Assembly (NCBI GenBank): GCA_019421365.1
Contig: JAHZFJ010000006.1
Span: 66,751-130,750, forward strand
Reading direction: 5' to 3'
Source of the DNA: Lachnospiraceae bacterium
Lineage (GTDB): Bacteria > Bacillota > Clostridia > Lachnospirales > Lachnospiraceae
Length of the DNA stretch: 64,000 nucleotides
How positions within the stretch are numbered: position 1 is the first letter of the stretch; every line of letters starts with the position of its first letter. The position numbers and the translations under genes are program-made. The notes beneath the pieces are model-generated. The model was not told where the DNA came from, did not search any database, and worked only from the letters and a program-made list of their open reading frames with translations. Below, piece by piece: positions 25,099 through 34,952 of the stretch.

Positions 25099-26448
25099 AT
25101 GAATTATTATGATAGATATCTAAATGTTTTGAAAAAAAGCGGTATAGAAATGTTTAATGCTTCTATTGAAACAATGAATAATAGTAAGGGTAATGATGAT
25201 GTTGTATATAATGTTTCGGCTACAATGACAGGGCCTCTAATATTTTTATATATTAGTTGGGTTATTGAGGAGGCTGTAAAAAATAAAATCAAGAGACTTT
25301 ATTTTTTGTCACGAGATGGCTACATAATGAAAAAAGTAGCGGATGTTATAGTTAAACATCAACATATAAATATAGAATGCCGATATTTATATGGGTCTAG
25401 GATGGCATGGAGAGTCCCACAGTATCATATACAGGGAGAGGAATGTTTGGATCAAATCTGTATTAATGGCATTAATGTTAATTTAAAAAAAATAATGGAG
25501 AGAGGATTATTAACTGAGAAGGAACAAGAAAAGGTATGCAATGAATTAAATATTAATGAGATAGAATTTAATAGAGTACTAAATCCCTATGAAATAATTG
25601 ACTATAAAGATAAGTTAAAAGAGAATACATCATTTTTAAAGTTTGTAGTTGAACACTCAAAACAAGCATATGGTAGTACAATAGGATATTTGGAGCAGGA
25701 AAAATTATTTGATAATGTTAAATATGCAATCGTTGATTCTGGTTGGACAGGCACATTGCAACGAAGTTTACAAAATTTATTAGACAGTGTTGAAAAAAGG
25801 GGTGGAATAACAGGTTATTATTTTGGAATGTATAATATACCAGAAGACTTAGATGAAAAGAATTTTAATACTTTTTTGTTTAACAAGAATTCGGGATTGT
25901 TAGAAAAAATAAATTTTAATAATAATTTATTTGAATGCCTGTGTTGTGCAGAAAATGGAATGACTACTGGATACAAAGAAAGTGGGGGAAATTACATACC
26001 TATCTTTTCATCGAGTGAGAATTTAAATATAAATGTTTGGCCAATTAATAATCAAATTGAAACTGTTTGTGAATATGCAATAAATGCTTCGAAAAATTTG
26101 AATGGACAGATATTAGATAGTAACAAATCTCGTAAAATTGCATTTAAACTTTGCAAAAAGAGTATGATGAATCCATCTAAACCTGAAGTGGATGTATATG
26201 GTAAATTTTTATTTTCTGATGACATAACTGAAAATAATGTGTACCCATTAGCGATACCAATGACAAAAACTGATTTAAAGAAAAACAATTTATTAAATAT
26301 AGTATATAATAAATTATTTGTAAAAGGCCAAGGAGCGCCAATAAAAAAATCAGCTTGGATAGAAGGGACAATAACAAAATCCAATGTGAAAAATGCATGG
26401 TGGTATAAATTAAATGCTAAAATTATACGTTTAATTCTTTATGTATAA
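25099..26448 (+). CDS. RDG/DxGWxG-domain protein, stand-alone
   Basis: 449 residues from the ATG at 25099, which has GGCGG 9 bases upstream; an earlier in-frame ATG at 25066 lies inside the preceding gene and lacks a site. I do not know a named function. It shares a domain with the two large proteins at 28667 and 32510: KRLYFLSRDGYIMKK with Arg72-Asp73-Gly74, then YLYGSRMAWRVPQ, and AIVDSGWTGTLQRSL with Asp213, Gly215, Trp216 and Gly218. The same block forms the C-terminal half of HAD-type proteins of the COG5610 kind in polysaccharide loci, but here the HAD half is absent. No signal peptide or membrane span; it should be cytoplasmic. It follows two glycosyltransferase genes and precedes the exporter genes, so a role in modifying or assembling the glycan is likely. 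Confidence 0.6.
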   Translation: MNYYDRYLNVLKKSGIEMFNASIETMNNSKGNDDVVYNVSATMTGPLIFLYISWVIEEAVKNKIKRLYFLSRDGYIMKKVADVIVKHQHINIECRYLYGSRMAWRVPQYHIQGEECLDQICINGINVNLKKIMERGLLTEKEQEKVCNELNINEIEFNRVLNPYEIIDYKDKLKENTSFLKFVVEHSKQAYGSTIGYLEQEKLFDNVKYAIVDSGWTGTLQRSLQNLLDSVEKRGGITGYYFGMYNIPEDLDEKNFNTFLFNKNSGLLEKINFNNNLFECLCCAENGMTTGYKESGGNYIPIFSSSENLNINVWPINNQIETVCEYAINASKNLNGQILDSNKSRKIAFKLCKKSMMNPSKPEVDVYGKFLFSDDITENNVYPLAIPMTKTDLKKNNLLNIVYNKLFVKGQGAPIKKSAWIEGTITKSNVKNAWWYKLNAKIIRLILYV

Positions 26449-26468
26449 TATTGAAAGAGGAAAAAATC

Positions 26469-27908
26469 ATGAAAACTTTAAAGAAAAAAAATATAAGATT
26501 TTGTCTAGGAATTTTGCTAGCTTATGCTTTTCTAGCTATGGTATTTTACTTTGCTTCGGGAAGTCAGCTGTTTGAGAGGCAGTCTAAGTATGAACTGGAT
26601 AGAATACCAGGAGATTATCCACTACAGGAATTAACAGCAGGAGATACGATAAAGCAAACGTTTATCTGTGAAATGGATATTATAGAAAGATTCGATCTAT
26701 GGATTTCAACTTTTGCTAGGGATAATACGGGTACAATTAATGTAAAGTTAATTGATGAAACAACTAAAAATGTAGAGTATGAAAAGTTGATAGATGTTTC
26801 TATGTTGGTTGACAGCGAACAACTGGAATTTATTTTGGGCACTCCTATTAGAGATGTAAAAGGTCATACACTATCAATTCAGATAACCTCACTAGATGGA
26901 GAGATTGGTAATGCAGTATCACCATGGTATTCATCGAAAACTCAAGTGGAAGGCCAAAAGTTATACCAATTAGAAAAAGAGAAGAAAGGTGTTTTGACAT
27001 TTGCAACTTATGGGAAGGATTATGTATGGACTGGGCCTCATTATTGGGAATTAGTAGGAGTGGGAGCGTTAGTTTTAATTATTTATTGTATTAACTTAAT
27101 TATTAAGGCGGAAAAACAAAAGAAAAGCTATGGACTTATACTTATATATGTGTATAAAAAATATAAATTTCTTATTAAACAATTAGTATCAAGAGATTTT
27201 AAAATTAAATATAAACGATCAGTATTAGGAGCTTTTTGGAGCTTTTTAAATCCACTACTTATGATGAGTGTTCAATATGTGGTTTTTTCTACTATATTTA
27301 AAGCAGATATAGAAAATTATCCAGTTTATTTGCTAGCTGGAATTGTACTTTTTAATTTCTTTTCAGAAGCAACAAATGTTTCTATTGGAGCCATAGTAGG
27401 AAATGCGTCATTAATAACTAAAGTATACGTGCCAAAGTATATCTATCCAGTATCTAAAGTGCTGTCAGCATCAATAAACTTACTTATATCTATGTTTCCA
27501 TTGCTTATAATGTGTCTAGTAACAGGTGTAAGCATTACAAAAGCATTTTTGGTTTTACCGTTTGTAATAGCTTGTTTATTACTATTCTGTATTGGAATTG
27601 GATTTATTTTATCATCATTGATGGTATTCTTTAGAGATATACAGTTTATTTGGAGTGTGTTTTCTTTAGTTTGGATGTATGCTACACCAGTATTTTATCC
27701 AGAAAGTATTTTACCAGAGGGATTTAGTGCGATACTTAAGGTTAATCCTATGTATTACTTTATTAAGTTTTTTAGAATAGTATTAATTGAAGGAGTAGTT
27801 CCTGAACCAAGAATGTTTGTATATTGTATTATATCAACAATAGTTCCTCTAGTTTTAGGTAGTGTTTTATTTAAAAAGACACAGGATAAATTTGTGTTCT
27901 ATATTTAG
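26469..27908 (+). CDS. ABC-2 polysaccharide exporter permease with extra N-terminal domain
   Basis: 479 residues from the ATG at 26469 (GAGG site); a TTG at 26451 is less likely. The C-terminal 260 residues are a Wzm/TagG-type permease: KQLVSRDFKIKYKRSVLGAFWSFLNPLLMMSVQYVVF, then six membrane spans and ATPVFYPESILPEGFSAILKVNPMYYFI. This family exports finished lipid-linked polysaccharide or teichoic acid. Ahead of it is an added module: a membrane span (about 11-31), an extracytoplasmic, beta-rich region of about 160 residues, and a second span (about 193-215). Standard TagG/Wzm proteins lack it. It could bind the emerging glycan, a job done in other systems by a C-terminal domain on the ATPase, which is missing here. 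That link is inference. Confidence 0.85.
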   Translation: MKTLKKKNIRFCLGILLAYAFLAMVFYFASGSQLFERQSKYELDRIPGDYPLQELTAGDTIKQTFICEMDIIERFDLWISTFARDNTGTINVKLIDETTKNVEYEKLIDVSMLVDSEQLEFILGTPIRDVKGHTLSIQITSLDGEIGNAVSPWYSSKTQVEGQKLYQLEKEKKGVLTFATYGKDYVWTGPHYWELVGVGALVLIIYCINLIIKAEKQKKSYGLILIYVYKKYKFLIKQLVSRDFKIKYKRSVLGAFWSFLNPLLMMSVQYVVFSTIFKADIENYPVYLLAGIVLFNFFSEATNVSIGAIVGNASLITKVYVPKYIYPVSKVLSASINLLISMFPLLIMCLVTGVSITKAFLVLPFVIACLLLFCIGIGFILSSLMVFFRDIQFIWSVFSLVWMYATPVFYPESILPEGFSAILKVNPMYYFIKFFRIVLIEGVVPEPRMFVYCIISTIVPLVLGSVLFKKTQDKFVFYI

Positions 27909-27917
27909 GAGAATATT

Positions 27918-28649
27918 ATGGAAAATGGGAAGATATCTATCGATAATGTATCGATAAAGTTCAGATTATCAAATGATAAAATTTTGTCATTAAAAGAGTT
28001 TGCAATTGCTAAATTAATGAAAAAAGTAAAGTATCAAGAATTTTGGGCCTTAAAGGATGTAAGTTTCAAAGTAAATAAAGGAGAAGTGCTTGGTATTATA
28101 GGTAATAATGGTGCTGGAAAAAGTACATTGTTAAAAGTGATATCAGGTATTATGCGACCAACAGAGGGGAAAGTAGAAGTAGAAGGAAATATAGTTCCTA
28201 TGCTAGAGCTAGGTTCAGGATTTGATTATGAATTATCTGGAAAGGAAAATATTTTTCTAAACGGCGCTATTTTGGGATACCAAGAAGAGTTTTTAAGAGA
28301 AAAGTACGAAGAAATTTTAGAGTTCTCTGAATTAGGAGATTTTATTAATACTCCAATTCGTAATTATTCATCTGGTATGGTTATGAGATTAGCGTTCTCA
28401 ATTGCAACTGTTGTAAATCCAGATATATTAATAGTTGATGAAATACTAGCTGTTGGTGATGCAGATTTTCAGGCTAAGAGTAAAAATCGTATGTTAGAAA
28501 TGATGAGTGGGGGAACAACAGTATTATTTGTTTCCCATAATATTAATCAAATAAAAGAAATGTGCAATAGAGTAGTATGGATTGAACATGGTAAAGTCAA
28601 AATGGTGGGAGATACTAAACAAGTATGTGAAGCTTACCAAAGAAAGTAA
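27918..28649 (+). CDS. polysaccharide ABC exporter ATPase (Wzt/TagH-like)
   Basis: 243 residues: only the nucleotide-binding domain. Walker A GNNGAGKSTL, the family-specific PMLELGSGFDYELSGKENIFLNGAILG, signature YSSGM, Walker B PDILIVDEILAVGDADFQ and FVSHN. It energises export with the permease encoded 9 bases upstream. There is no C-terminal carbohydrate-binding domain as in some O-antigen Wzt proteins. GGAG ribosome binding site. Confidence 0.92.
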   Translation: MENGKISIDNVSIKFRLSNDKILSLKEFAIAKLMKKVKYQEFWALKDVSFKVNKGEVLGIIGNNGAGKSTLLKVISGIMRPTEGKVEVEGNIVPMLELGSGFDYELSGKENIFLNGAILGYQEEFLREKYEEILEFSELGDFINTPIRNYSSGMVMRLAFSIATVVNPDILIVDEILAVGDADFQAKSKNRMLEMMSGGTTVLFVSHNINQIKEMCNRVVWIEHGKVKMVGDTKQVCEAYQRK

Positions 28650-28666
28650 AGGGCAGGAGGAAGAAA

Positions 28667-31600
28667 ATGTTATTGCAGAAGATTAAGGGAAAAATTGATG
28701 AAGCAAGGAGCATATCATTTGATGTATTTGATACTCTGGTAATCCGTATATATGATAAGCCGACCGATTTATTTAAACACTTGGAGGAGTCTAAAAATGC
28801 AGAAGGGTTCTATTTTGCAAGAATTACAGCAGAATCATTAGCAAGAGAAAAAGCTCAAAGATTAGGAAAAAAAGAAATAACTTTAGATCAGATTTATGAA
28901 GAGATTCACGTGTCATATAAGCCACTTAAAGTTGATGAGATAATGGCTGAGTATATGGCATGTAAAGTGAATCCTGAAATGAAGAAAGTATACGATTATG
29001 CATTAAGAAAAGGCAAAGAGATTATAATAGCATCTGATATGTATCTACCTAAAGATGTTATTGAGAACATATTGGCTAATTGCGGATATAATAACTTTTC
29101 AAAACTCTATGTATCGTCAGATATAGGAGACACAAAAATATCAGGTGGAATGTTTGATAAAATTATAAGTGATTGTGGAGTAGAACCTGAAGATATATTC
29201 CATATCGGAGATAATTCGACATCAGATGTTATGATGGCACGAAAAAGTGGGATAAATGCGTATTTGTATAATCCGTTTTGTGAAAATTATGGAACCAATA
29301 TCAATGACTCCTATGTTAATTTGCTAAGAAAGTATAGTTATAAATCGGTTGTTCCATCAATTGTAACAGGATTAACCGCAAATGTAGAATATGATTGGTG
29401 TAATAGTTATTGGTATAAATTTGGTTATAAATACGCAGGTATTTTAGTGTATGGTTATGCAAAATGGTTAAAACAACAATTTGATAAAGATGGAATTGAA
29501 AAAGTATTTTTTATGTTAAGAGATGGTTACATAACCAAAAAAGCTATGGAATTAATGTATCCAGAATTAAAGACACAATTTGTATTTGGTAGTAGAAGGT
29601 TGTTTTTATTAGCCGGGCTAGATTCTATTGATGATATATTAGTTTATCTAACCAAAAGTTTTACGGATGGTCTAAATTATAGAGAAATATATGATAGGGT
29701 AATGTTTGACGATGAAGAGTTACTGAATGAATATAAAAGGCAATTTCCTAATCAAAATGAACCTATAATTTCGAAAGAACAATTAAAAAAAATTGAGACA
29801 TTTTTTAGAAACCAATTCAAAGGTTTGGAACGAATTGGAGAGAAGGAAAGAGAACTTTTAACAGAATACTTAACTGGAATAGGCATTATTGAGGGAAAAA
29901 ATGCTGTAGTTGATTTAGGCTGGCGTGGAAGTATGCTTACTAATATTGAAAAGATCTGTAAGAAAGAAAATAAGCAGTGCAATCTTATGGGCTATTATGT
30001 AGCTACACATCCTAACAAAAGTAACGCACGTATGTTATCATTTATTATGAATAATGGAAAACCAGATAATATATTACCATATTCAGTTTTTGCTACTAGT
30101 GCTTATGTAATGAATATTATCGAATTGATTTTTTCAGCACCGCATCCGAGTATAGTAAAGCTAGAAAAAAAATATGATAAAATTGCACCTATATATCAAC
30201 AGGTGACAGAAGCTGAAAGTACTCGAATGAGAGTATTTAATGAAATTTGTAATGGTACACTTGATTTTATACGTGATTTTAAGGAGATAGATAATCAAAA
30301 TCCAATTGAAGTGAGCCCTGAAGTATGTGCTATACCAATGGAGTATTTTGCAAATAGTATAAGCAAATACGATGCAAAACAAATAGCTAAAATAGATTAT
30401 GTCCCTGGAATTGGAAATGATTCTACTAGTTTTCCTATTAATAAAAATACAAAATTCACCATAGGACTTGTAAATCCATGGGAGGGAGCAGAAACAGCAG
30501 AAGCAGAAGCAATTAAGCGAATAGAAAGAGCAGCAGAAGCAGCAGGTGTTGTTACCGTTAAACTTTCAACTACAGGTAAAATCTTAGATTCTAATTTCAA
30601 TGAATATCCAGATTATGTTTGTGGTAATGATTTGGATTGTGCAATTACCTTTAACTATGAAACTTATAGATGCATAGATACATTTTATTATCATACAATA
30701 TGGAGTCCACCTGAAATGTCATTGGGATTAGAAGATTATGTTGGAAGACTGTCTGATAATATATTGATGAATGACGATTATTTATTATATGATTTTGGTG
30801 GAATGACGAAACATCTTCAGGCTATATTGGGTAGAAAACAAAGAGATATTTTAGATGCTTCAAGTTTAACAGCTTCATTTCCGAGTAGTTCATTAATGAA
30901 ACCTAATATTGATGACCCTTATATATTTTATTGTGGGATGAATTGGGAAAAAATTAATTCAGATCAAGGCCGCCATGATAGCTTGTTTAAACTTTTAGAT
31001 CAATCAGAAAAAGTAAAATTTTATGGACCTAACTATGTTGAAAGTTGGGGAGGGATTAACCCATGGGAAGGTTATAATTGCTATCAGAAACCGATACCTT
31101 TTGATGGCTTTACAATTCTTAATGAAATCAATAGATGTGGTATATGTCTAGTAATTTCGTCAGATATTCATAGACGTGCAGGAGCTGTAACGAATCGTAC
31201 TTATGAAGCGTGTGCAGCGGGAGCTATAATGATTTCAGATGAAAACCCATGGATGTTACATTATTTCAAAGACGCAGCTTTATTTATTAATTATAATAAA
31301 AATGATCCACAAGATACATTTAATCAAATAATGGATAAATATAAATGGGTTATTGAACATAAGAAAGAGGCAGAAGAGATTGTTCGCAAGGCGCAAAAAA
31401 TATTCTGTGAAAAATTTGCGTTAGAAAAGCAATTGAGAGATTTGGCGCATAATCATACAAAACGCTTTGAAATGGTGGAGAATAATCTATTTGCTCAAAA
31501 TAATGAGGATTGTGTACTTGTTACTTATGTAGTTAATACATTGGATCCTAATTTTGCCAAAAACAGCTTAGATGTAATATTAAGTAATATAGAAAACCAG

Positions 31601-32476
31601 TATTATAGAAATATTATGTTTGGGGTTGTTTGTGACTTTAGAATCTTTGATGAGATTAGTTCTTATTTATCTAATAAGATGGTAAGATATAAGCTTATAT
31701 CTGAACCTTTATATGATAAAAAGGGATCTAAAGAAATAACAGATGGTTTAGCTATTAAAAAACTATTAAATAGAATTCAACATAGTTATTTAATAAATAC
31801 TAATGAAAATGAAGTATGGTTATATGATCATCTTACCACCCTTATTAGGACACTTGAGGATAATCCAAATGCTGTTGCGGCTTACTCAGGTAGGTTACAA
31901 GAATCAGAAAAAGGATTAAGACTTAGAGATTATTTTGACTGTTTTAATACTGAAGATTTATACAATTTTGATATGAGCAATGTGCTGGCTACACCAGGAC
32001 AAATTATCTTTCGTTCAAACGAGGAGGATAATTTTGATGACTTCATATTTAGTTATATTGATGGTCTTGAACATTATGCTCTTGCTTTTATTAAGGGAAT
32101 AAGAGATAAGAAAGAAATGGTATTTTCTCATCGTATGACAATGTCCTATAAAGTTAATACATGTAATAATCGTATTTTAAATAAGGTTATGCAAGTTAGA
32201 TTTTTACAAGACATTGTAAAAGATGTTTATAAAATGGAGTTTTCTAAAAATGAAGCAACATATAGCCGAGATAATACTGTCATGGAAACTAGATTGGATT
32301 TAATTCAACTAGACCGGATCTTTATGGATTTTCCAATAAGAAGCTGGTTCAAAGTAAAGTATTATAGAATGAGGCTGAGAAGAGCCAAATTTGGTAGTTC
32401 AACATATGCAAAAATAAAATCAAAATATGATACATCTCTTGATTTGTATATGAATCAAATAAAAGGAATAGTATAA
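28667..32476 (+). CDS. multidomain HAD / RDG-DxGWxG / glycosyltransferase protein
   Basis: 1269 residues, apparently cytoplasmic. Domain 1 (about 1-215) is a HAD-type hydrolase: SFDVFDTLV with Asp19 and Asp22, SDMYLP with Ser123, and IGDNSTSD with Asp182, so the catalytic set is complete. Domain 2 (about 230-560) is the RDG/DxGWxG block: FFMLRDGYITKK with Arg285-Asp286-Gly287, and VVDLGWRGSM with Asp416, Gly418, Trp419 and Gly421. Domain 3 (about 600-920) resembles a GT4-like glycosyltransferase, with FTIGLVNPWEGAETAEAEA and RRAGAVTNRTYEACAAGAIM near 835-855. The C-terminal part (about 945-1180) resembles a GT2-like domain (CVLVTYVVNTLDPNF...), though no DxD is evident. Combining a phosphatase-like head with transferase domains suggests stepwise addition and trimming or phosphate handling on the glycan. 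Domain borders are estimates by eye and the overall role is unknown. Confidence 0.65.
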   Translation: MLLQKIKGKIDEARSISFDVFDTLVIRIYDKPTDLFKHLEESKNAEGFYFARITAESLAREKAQRLGKKEITLDQIYEEIHVSYKPLKVDEIMAEYMACKVNPEMKKVYDYALRKGKEIIIASDMYLPKDVIENILANCGYNNFSKLYVSSDIGDTKISGGMFDKIISDCGVEPEDIFHIGDNSTSDVMMARKSGINAYLYNPFCENYGTNINDSYVNLLRKYSYKSVVPSIVTGLTANVEYDWCNSYWYKFGYKYAGILVYGYAKWLKQQFDKDGIEKVFFMLRDGYITKKAMELMYPELKTQFVFGSRRLFLLAGLDSIDDILVYLTKSFTDGLNYREIYDRVMFDDEELLNEYKRQFPNQNEPIISKEQLKKIETFFRNQFKGLERIGEKERELLTEYLTGIGIIEGKNAVVDLGWRGSMLTNIEKICKKENKQCNLMGYYVATHPNKSNARMLSFIMNNGKPDNILPYSVFATSAYVMNIIELIFSAPHPSIVKLEKKYDKIAPIYQQVTEAESTRMRVFNEICNGTLDFIRDFKEIDNQNPIEVSPEVCAIPMEYFANSISKYDAKQIAKIDYVPGIGNDSTSFPINKNTKFTIGLVNPWEGAETAEAEAIKRIERAAEAAGVVTVKLSTTGKILDSNFNEYPDYVCGNDLDCAITFNYETYRCIDTFYYHTIWSPPEMSLGLEDYVGRLSDNILMNDDYLLYDFGGMTKHLQAILGRKQRDILDASSLTASFPSSSLMKPNIDDPYIFYCGMNWEKINSDQGRHDSLFKLLDQSEKVKFYGPNYVESWGGINPWEGYNCYQKPIPFDGFTILNEINRCGICLVISSDIHRRAGAVTNRTYEACAAGAIMISDENPWMLHYFKDAALFINYNKNDPQDTFNQIMDKYKWVIEHKKEAEEIVRKAQKIFCEKFALEKQLRDLAHNHTKRFEMVENNLFAQNNEDCVLVTYVVNTLDPNFAKNSLDVILSNIENQYYRNIMFGVVCDFRIFDEISSYLSNKMVRYKLISEPLYDKKGSKEITDGLAIKKLLNRIQHSYLINTNENEVWLYDHLTTLIRTLEDNPNAVAAYSGRLQESEKGLRLRDYFDCFNTEDLYNFDMSNVLATPGQIIFRSNEEDNFDDFIFSYIDGLEHYALAFIKGIRDKKEMVFSHRMTMSYKVNTCNNRILNKVMQVRFLQDIVKDVYKMEFSKNEATYSRDNTVMETRLDLIQLDRIFMDFPIRSWFKVKYYRMRLRRAKFGSSTYAKIKSKYDTSLDLYMNQIKGIV

Positions 32477-32509
32477 AAACGATTAGTATAAAACGAGTGG
32501 AGTAAAAGT

Positions 32510-34573
32510 ATGAAATTGAAGCAAAAACTATATTATTATTTAATAAAAAAAAATAAAGTAGTGGATGAACAATACAGATATTATTGCCAAAACCAAGATA
32601 TGGATAATAAAATCAGAAAAATTATGCTCATTCTTAGAATAAATCTTTGGTATTTGCTAAAGTATAGAAAGTTGAAAAATAATTCGGTAAGTTTATTGAA
32701 TCAACATTCGGGCATACAAGAAAATAGGTTGTATAATCATTTAGTTGATAAAAGTGAATCTGAATTTAATAAAGAAGATATAGATTTTGAAAATATTATC
32801 TGCATGTTAGAGGGATATGATGTAATTTCCTTTGATATTTTTGATACTTTAATTTTTAGAAAATTTGATAGTCCAATTACCTTATTTTATATGTTATCAC
32901 ATAAATATAATTATTTAGATTTTGCTTCAATTCGTGAAAAAATGGAAAATCAAGCACGTATTAATAAGTTTGATTCTCATAAAAGTTATGAAATAAATAT
33001 TTATGACATATATGAACAATTAGAGAAATATGCAGGAATTAAAGCCTCAGATGGAATAGAAGAAGAAATTCTAAATGAAATAAAGATATGTTATGAAAAT
33101 CCATATATGTCAAAAGTGTTTAAAAGATTAATTGAGTCTAATAAAACAGTAATACTTACCTCGGATATGTATTTGCCAGCAAATTTGCTAAAAAGGATTT
33201 TAACTTCTTGTAACTATAAGGGTTATGATAAATTATATGTATCCTGTGATTATGGAAAATCAAAGATAGAAGGAAGTCTATTTGAGATTATAAAGAAAGA
33301 ATATAAGAATAAAAAAATAATCCACATAGGAGATAATAAAATTTCTGATATTAATAGAGCTAAGGAACATAATATTGATGCAATATATTATCCGAATGTC
33401 AATAAATTAGGAAATAGATATCGTACTATGAATATGTCTTGTATAATTGGTTCTGGATATAGAGGAATTGTGAATGCAAAACTATATTCGGGATTAAGCA
33501 CATACTCACCAATATATGAGTATGGTTATACTTATGGAGGTATTTTAGTTTTAGGATATTGTAATTATATATACGAATTAAGTAAGAAAAATAAAATTGA
33601 CAAAATTTTATTTCTATCAAGAGATGGAGATGTAATAAAAAAGGTTTATGATTACCTATTTCCTAATGAAAACACAGAATATGTATATTGGTCTAGAAAT
33701 ATAGCAACGTTATTAACTGCTACGAAATATAAATATGATTACCTTAAAAGATTTATTTGGGACAAAATTAATTGTGGATTTACAATAGAAGAAGTATGTA
33801 ATGAGATAGATGCTTGTTTTTTACTTGAAGATTATAAATTTGATAAGCATGAACATTTAACAAATAAAAACCAAGCTGCAATAGAATCACTTATCATTGA
33901 AAATTGGGAAGAAATTGTTGCAAGGTATGAAGCTAAAAATGAAGGAGCAAAAAGATATTACAATAAGGTTTTATCGAATTATAAAAATGTATATGTTATC
34001 GATACTGGTTGGGCAGGAAGCGGAGCAATATCATTAGAATACTTAGTTAATGATGTATGGGAATTAGATTGTAAGATTACTGGATTATTAATCGGCACGA
34101 ATGATAAAGCTTCTAACAATATTAATGCTAGTGAGGCTCAAATTTGTGATAAAAGATTAATAAGTTATGTTTTTAGTCAAAACAAAAATAGAGATATTTG
34201 GAAAGGACACAATTCAACAAACGGAGATAATATCTTTATGGAGTTATTATTTTCTTCACCTTCACCATCACTATTGTCCATTGATTCTGCAGATAATGCA
34301 GAGGGATATAGTTTTGAATTCGCTAATAAGAATATCAAAAATGATAAAATTATACGTGAAATACAAAGCGGTATACTAGAGTTCGTTAGAGATTACCATT
34401 CTGCATTCAAAGAATACCCATTTATGTTTAATATTAGTGGTGCTGATGCTTATGCTCCGTTTCAGTATGCCATGAATAATAGAGACTATTTTAAATCAGT
34501 GTTTAAAGATGTCACCTTTGATATTTTTTTAGGGGACTCAAGAAGAGAAAAGATTGAGAAATTAATACCTTAG
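32510..34573 (+). CDS. HAD-type hydrolase with RDG/DxGWxG domain (COG5610-like)
   Basis: 687 residues. A basic, Tyr-rich N-terminal region (1-95) precedes a HAD-type domain (about 100-310) with SFDIFDTLI (Asp109, Asp112), TSDMYLP (Ser218-Asp219) and IGDNKISD (Asp275). The second half (about 330-640) carries ILFLSRDGDVIKK with Arg371-Asp372-Gly373 and VIDTGWAGSG with Asp498, Gly500, Trp501 and Gly503. It is the closest in plan to COG5610-type predicted hydrolases of polysaccharide loci. A residue after RDG is Asp instead of Tyr as in the two other copies. It follows the 1269-residue protein by 33 bases and very likely acts in the same step. No biochemical function is known to me. Confidence 0.65.
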   Translation: MKLKQKLYYYLIKKNKVVDEQYRYYCQNQDMDNKIRKIMLILRINLWYLLKYRKLKNNSVSLLNQHSGIQENRLYNHLVDKSESEFNKEDIDFENIICMLEGYDVISFDIFDTLIFRKFDSPITLFYMLSHKYNYLDFASIREKMENQARINKFDSHKSYEINIYDIYEQLEKYAGIKASDGIEEEILNEIKICYENPYMSKVFKRLIESNKTVILTSDMYLPANLLKRILTSCNYKGYDKLYVSCDYGKSKIEGSLFEIIKKEYKNKKIIHIGDNKISDINRAKEHNIDAIYYPNVNKLGNRYRTMNMSCIIGSGYRGIVNAKLYSGLSTYSPIYEYGYTYGGILVLGYCNYIYELSKKNKIDKILFLSRDGDVIKKVYDYLFPNENTEYVYWSRNIATLLTATKYKYDYLKRFIWDKINCGFTIEEVCNEIDACFLLEDYKFDKHEHLTNKNQAAIESLIIENWEEIVARYEAKNEGAKRYYNKVLSNYKNVYVIDTGWAGSGAISLEYLVNDVWELDCKITGLLIGTNDKASNNINASEAQICDKRLISYVFSQNKNRDIWKGHNSTNGDNIFMELLFSSPSPSLLSIDSADNAEGYSFEFANKNIKNDKIIREIQSGILEFVRDYHSAFKEYPFMFNISGADAYAPFQYAMNNRDYFKSVFKDVTFDIFLGDSRREKIEKLIP

Positions 34574-34581
34574 GAGGAGTT

Positions 34582-34941
34582 ATGTTAGTAGAATTAATGA
34601 AACCAGATTTTTGTTTAGATAATGAAAAGGGAAGTTTAACTCAATTAGTACACGATGGCTGGAAGCAAATTAATGTTATTTGGTCACCTAAAGATAGTAC
34701 TAGAGGAAATCATTATCATAAGTATAATGAGGAGGCCTTTTATATAATAAATGGAAAAATAAAATTAACTTTAAGTTATAATAACGAAGAAGAAATTGTT
34801 ATTTTTCAAGCTGGTGATATGTTTAAAATACTACCATTTGTAAATCATATTTTTGAATATCTAGAAGATACTACGCTTGTTTCAATGTATAGTAATGGGG
34901 TAGAGTTAGGAAACAATGAAATGGATATTTTTCAATATTAG
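34582..34941 (+). CDS. small RmlC-like cupin protein
   Basis: 119 residues, one cupin domain. The metal-site pattern GNHYHKYNEEAFYIINGKIKLTL (His-x-His and a Glu) and a second His in LPFVNHIFEYLED are present. It resembles the C-terminal cupin of CapF and small sugar ketoisomerase/epimerase cupins, which act on nucleotide 4-keto-sugars. Located 8 bases after the previous stop with AGGAGG, and directly ahead of an SDR gene, so it may form with it a two-step epimerase/reductase acting on the GDP-4-keto-6-deoxy-heptose made by the dehydratase at 38150. Substrate is inference. Confidence 0.7.
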   Translation: MLVELMKPDFCLDNEKGSLTQLVHDGWKQINVIWSPKDSTRGNHYHKYNEEAFYIINGKIKLTLSYNNEEEIVIFQAGDMFKILPFVNHIFEYLEDTTLVSMYSNGVELGNNEMDIFQY

Positions 34942-34952
34942 GAGGATTGTTC

